This document shows, piece after piece, positions 61,556-64,000 of a DNA stretch of 64,000 nt. This DNA is from Roseibium marinum (lineage in GTDB: Bacteria > Pseudomonadota > Alphaproteobacteria > Rhizobiales > Stappiaceae). Location: the NCBI RefSeq assembly GCF_002906165.1, contig NZ_PPCN01000004.1:310001-374000 (forward strand), in the 5' to 3' direction. Both the position numbers and the translations under genes were made by a program. The notes under the pieces are model-generated. The model was not told where the DNA came from. It searched no databases and saw only the letters and a list, made by a program, of their open reading frames with translations. Each line of letters opens with the position of its first letter. The first letter of the stretch is position 1.

Positions 61556-63034
61556 ATGCTGGACAATCTCGCGCTCGGCTTTGCCACCGCCACCACGCTT
61601 CCGAACCTTCTCTACTGTTTTCTCGGTACATTTCTGGGAACGTTCATCGGCGTCCTGCCGGGGCTCGGCCCGCTTGCGGCGGTCGCCATGCTGCTGCCGG
61701 TGTCGTTCTATCTGCCGCCCGAGACCGCGCTGGTCATGCTGGCCGGAGTTTATTACGGCGCCGAATATGGCGGTTCCATCGCCTCGATCCTGCTCAACAT
61801 TCCCGGAACGCCATCTTCGTCGATCACCTGCCTTGACGGCTATCCCATGGCCCGCCAAGGCCGCGCCGGCGTGGCGCTTTTGATGACCGCACTCGCCTCG
61901 TTCTTCGGCGGCGTGTTCGGAATTCTCGTGATGGCCGGGCTTGCGCCCGTGCTCGCGGAGTTCGCACTGCTGCTTCAGCCGGCGGATTATTTCGCCGTGA
62001 TGCTGCTCGGACTGGTGGCCGCATCGGTGGTCAGCAATTCAGGCACCTTGCGTGGCGTCATGATGGTCTGCCTCGGAGTGCTTCTCGGCACGGTCGGCGT
62101 CGACGTCAACAGCGGCGTCACGCGCTTTACCGGCGGGGTTCAGGACCTGCGCGACGGCGTAGGCCTGGTGGTCGTCGCCATGGGTCTCTTCGGTGTCTCC
62201 GAGGCAATGACCTCGGCGCGCGGCGCGACCCCGTCCTACGCCACGGAAAAAGTCTCCTGGCGGCGTTTTCTGCCACAGGCGGACGAATGGCTGCGCGCGC
62301 TCGCACCGGCACTGCGCGGCAGCCTCATCGGCAGTTTCTTCGGAACGCTGCCCGGCACCGGCCAGACGGTCGCCTCGTCCATCGCCTATGCTCTCGAAAA
62401 GCGCGTCTCCCCCAATCGTGCCCAGTTCGGCAAGGGGGCGATAGAGGGCGTCGTGGTGCCTGAATCCGCCAACAACGCCGCCGCCCAGACCGCCTTCATC
62501 CCGACGTTGACGCTCGGCATCCCCGGCAGCACGACCATGGCGCTGATGATCGGTGCCCTGATGATCCACGGCGTTACCCCGGGCCCGCGGCTGATTTCCG
62601 AACACCCTGCCCTCTTCTGGGGCTTGATCGTCTCATTCCTGTTCGGCAATCTGTTTTTGCTCGTGCTCAACATTCCGCTGATCGGCATCTGGGTGCGGCT
62701 GTTGCAGATCCCGCATTATTTTCTCTATCCTGCGGTCGTCGTCCTCATCTCCATCGGTGTCTACAGTATCGATCACAACCTGTTCGACGTCTGGACGATG
62801 CTCGCCTTCGGCTTTCTCGGATATGTGCTGCGGCTCTATCGCTATGAACCCGCACCGCTTCTCATCGGCTTCATTCTCGGCCCGATGATGGAAGAATATC
62901 TCAGGCGCGCCATGCTGCTGTCGCGCGGAGACCCGATGGTCTTCTTCGAGCGGCCTGGCAGTGCGGTCCTGATCGGGATTTCGATTGTCCTTCTCGTCCT
63001 CACCGCCTTGCCACGACGCAAACAGAAAGCGTGA
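61556..63034 (+). CDS. tctA: TctA-family large permease
   Basis: This is the 492-residue, 12-helix transport subunit. The conserved first block (GTFIGVLPGLGPLAAVAML), YYGAEYGGSIASILLNIPGT and the second repeat GSFFGTLPGTGQTVASSIAY, then VVVPESANNAAAQTAFIP, are all present. It moves the TctC ligand with Na+ or H+. The gene ends the tctC-BMP-tctB-tctA unit; the SDR gene downstream is convergent. Confidence 0.95.
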   Translation: MLDNLALGFATATTLPNLLYCFLGTFLGTFIGVLPGLGPLAAVAMLLPVSFYLPPETALVMLAGVYYGAEYGGSIASILLNIPGTPSSSITCLDGYPMARQGRAGVALLMTALASFFGGVFGILVMAGLAPVLAEFALLLQPADYFAVMLLGLVAASVVSNSGTLRGVMMVCLGVLLGTVGVDVNSGVTRFTGGVQDLRDGVGLVVVAMGLFGVSEAMTSARGATPSYATEKVSWRRFLPQADEWLRALAPALRGSLIGSFFGTLPGTGQTVASSIAYALEKRVSPNRAQFGKGAIEGVVVPESANNAAAQTAFIPTLTLGIPGSTTMALMIGALMIHGVTPGPRLISEHPALFWGLIVSFLFGNLFLLVLNIPLIGIWVRLLQIPHYFLYPAVVVLISIGVYSIDHNLFDVWTMLAFGFLGYVLRLYRYEPAPLLIGFILGPMMEEYLRRAMLLSRGDPMVFFERPGSAVLIGISIVLLVLTALPRRKQKA

Positions 63035-63119
63035 TGCGCCGTTTTCAGGAGACTCCCGGAAACGTCTCCTGCGGGACAGGCCCCTCCGGCGGCGCATCTG
63101 TTTCGGGTCCGCCGGTTCC

Positions 63120-63977
63120 TTAACCGCCCTGGCTGCCGGATACGGCGCTGTCCACCTTCCCCAGACCGACCTGGCTTCGCATCAGGGCCATATAATCCTC
63201 CTCGGACGTCTCCCGCCGGGCCTCGACCCAGGGCCTGATCCCGTCGGTGGCGATATAGCGAAGCCGGTCGGTGCCGTCGGTGGCGGCGTTGAACGTGACA
63301 TCGGCCACTTCCTCCGACGTGCCGCCACTGCGCCCGGAAGCAATTTTTCCAAAGACCTTTTGCGCCGAGGCGATCACCGGCTGGTAGTCCTCTATCCCGG
63401 AAAAAGCCGTAGCCTCTTCGGCGCCGCGCCGCATGAACCCCGTCGAGGTCACGCCGCCCGGCTCGATCAGCTTGACCGCGATTCCGAACGGGGCGACTTC
63501 GTGATGAAGCGACTCGGAAAATCCCTCGACCGCGAACTTGGAGGCCGCGTAAAGCGAAATGAACGGCAGGCCGAACACGCCCGCCCCGGAGGTGACGTTC
63601 AAAATGACACCGGACCGCCGCGCCCGGAAATGGGGAAGAAGCGCGCGCACCACATCCATCAGGCCAAACACATTCACCTCGAACTGCTCCAGCACCTTCT
63701 CGCGCGGGGTGGCCTCGAACGGGCCGTGTAGCCCGAACCCCGCATTGTTGACGACAGCATCGATCGCGTCGAAGCGTTCGATCCCCTCCGCAACCGCCGC
63801 TCCGATACTCTTGCGGTCCTGCACGTCCAGCTTCACGACATGCACGCCACCGGGAAACTCCGGCTTGCGGGCCGGATTGCGCATTGTGGCGACCACATTC
63901 CATCCGCCATCCGCGAAACGATGCACCATCGCCTCGCCGAAGCCGCTTGAACATCCGGTAATCAGAACTGTTTTCAT
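63120..63977 (-). CDS. Short-chain dehydrogenase/reductase
   Basis: This is a 285-residue classical SDR. The cofactor motif TGCSSGFGEAM (TGxxxGxG), NNAG (VVNNAGFGLHG) and the catalytic YAASK (ISLYAASKFAVEG) with its upstream Ser (LNVTSGAGVFG) are visible. It uses NAD(P)H on an unknown alcohol or carbonyl. Lacking an acidic residue after the first glycine loop would fit NADPH (MRNPARKPE). The start ATG is 63977, near the right edge of the window; any upstream partner is outside. Confidence 0.93.
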   Translation of the reverse strand: MKTVLITGCSSGFGEAMVHRFADGGWNVVATMRNPARKPEFPGGVHVVKLDVQDRKSIGAAVAEGIERFDAIDAVVNNAGFGLHGPFEATPREKVLEQFEVNVFGLMDVVRALLPHFRARRSGVILNVTSGAGVFGLPFISLYAASKFAVEGFSESLHHEVAPFGIAVKLIEPGGVTSTGFMRRGAEEATAFSGIEDYQPVIASAQKVFGKIASGRSGGTSEEVADVTFNAATDGTDRLRYIATDGIRPWVEARRETSEEDYMALMRSQVGLGKVDSAVSGSQGG

Positions 63978-64000
63978 CGTCTTGCATTCCTTTTTCAGTC

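Noticed and set aside
1-64000. CRISPR arrays, tRNA and rRNA genes
   Set aside because: No regularly spaced repeats and no cloverleaf or rRNA-like sequence were recognised on either strand; a covariance-model search was not possible here.

Overview
The window looks like chromosomal DNA of a GC-rich alphaproteobacterium, probably a marine or root-associated member of the Hyphomicrobiales (Roseibium/Stappia-like). This rests on gene content: a TIGR03808-type Tat-exported beta-helix protein, TRAP and TctABC uptake systems, a methylmalonyl-CoA mutase pair plus MeaB, an Asparaginase_II-type enzyme, Fe-type SodB and class II cytochrome c'. It is an inference, since no rRNA or marker gene is present. 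I see no tRNA, rRNA, CRISPR array or complete insertion sequence. Two MITE-like elements and one decayed FecCD-permease fragment are present.

Layout. 0-7 kb: the end of an MFS transporter overlapping a FecCD relic, a chemoreceptor, oligopeptidase B and a peptide-type ABC binding protein. 7-13.5 kb: a lipoprotein, a 263-bp MITE-like element, GNAT, two c-type cytochromes, sodB, a small exported protein, an MFS transporter and a class IV aminotransferase. 13.8-19.4 kb: a VOC protein, a haloacid dehalogenase and a dctPQM TRAP operon whose DctQ carries an unusual N-terminal extension. 19.5-26.7 kb: mutA-mutB, a LuxR-type regulator and small conserved proteins. 26.9-40.5 kb: HerA-like ATPase, CDF, MscS, M20 peptidase, LOG protein, a DUF1131-like lipoprotein, a second MITE-like element (369 bp), PhyH, MeaB, pyroglutamyl peptidase and two beta-helix-like proteins. 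40.7-48 kb: an aminotransferase/asparaginase/DDAH group, two amino-acid-type binding proteins and a membrane nucleotide cyclase. 58-64 kb: an RpiR-regulated TctC-BMP-TctB-TctA uptake operon and an SDR enzyme.

The most striking part is 48-58 kb. A 1275-residue SARP-type regulator (winged helix, BTAD, cyclase-like domain, AAA ATPase, TPR-like tail) is divergent from a two-gene operon with a 3-nt gap. That operon encodes a Tgl-type protein-glutamine transglutaminase and a pyruvoyl-dependent histidine decarboxylase, an enzyme best known from Gram-positive bacteria. Next to it lie a RhiA-like protein, a phage-tail-collar protein, a small exported Cys protein and a tandem AidA/PixA-family pair. Upstream of three of these transcription units, and facing each gene, is the same 18-bp signal: two 7-mers with an 11-bp period, WTTTRCG-TATT-TTTKACK, 90-106 nt before the start codon. 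Heptamers repeated at 11 bp are the classical SARP binding geometry. A fourth, weaker copy precedes the orphan beta-rich gene at 39.3 kb. The proposal, an inference, is a SARP-controlled regulon that makes histamine and may attach it to protein glutamines (histaminylation) or otherwise combines amine production, protein modification and secreted or inclusion-type proteins.
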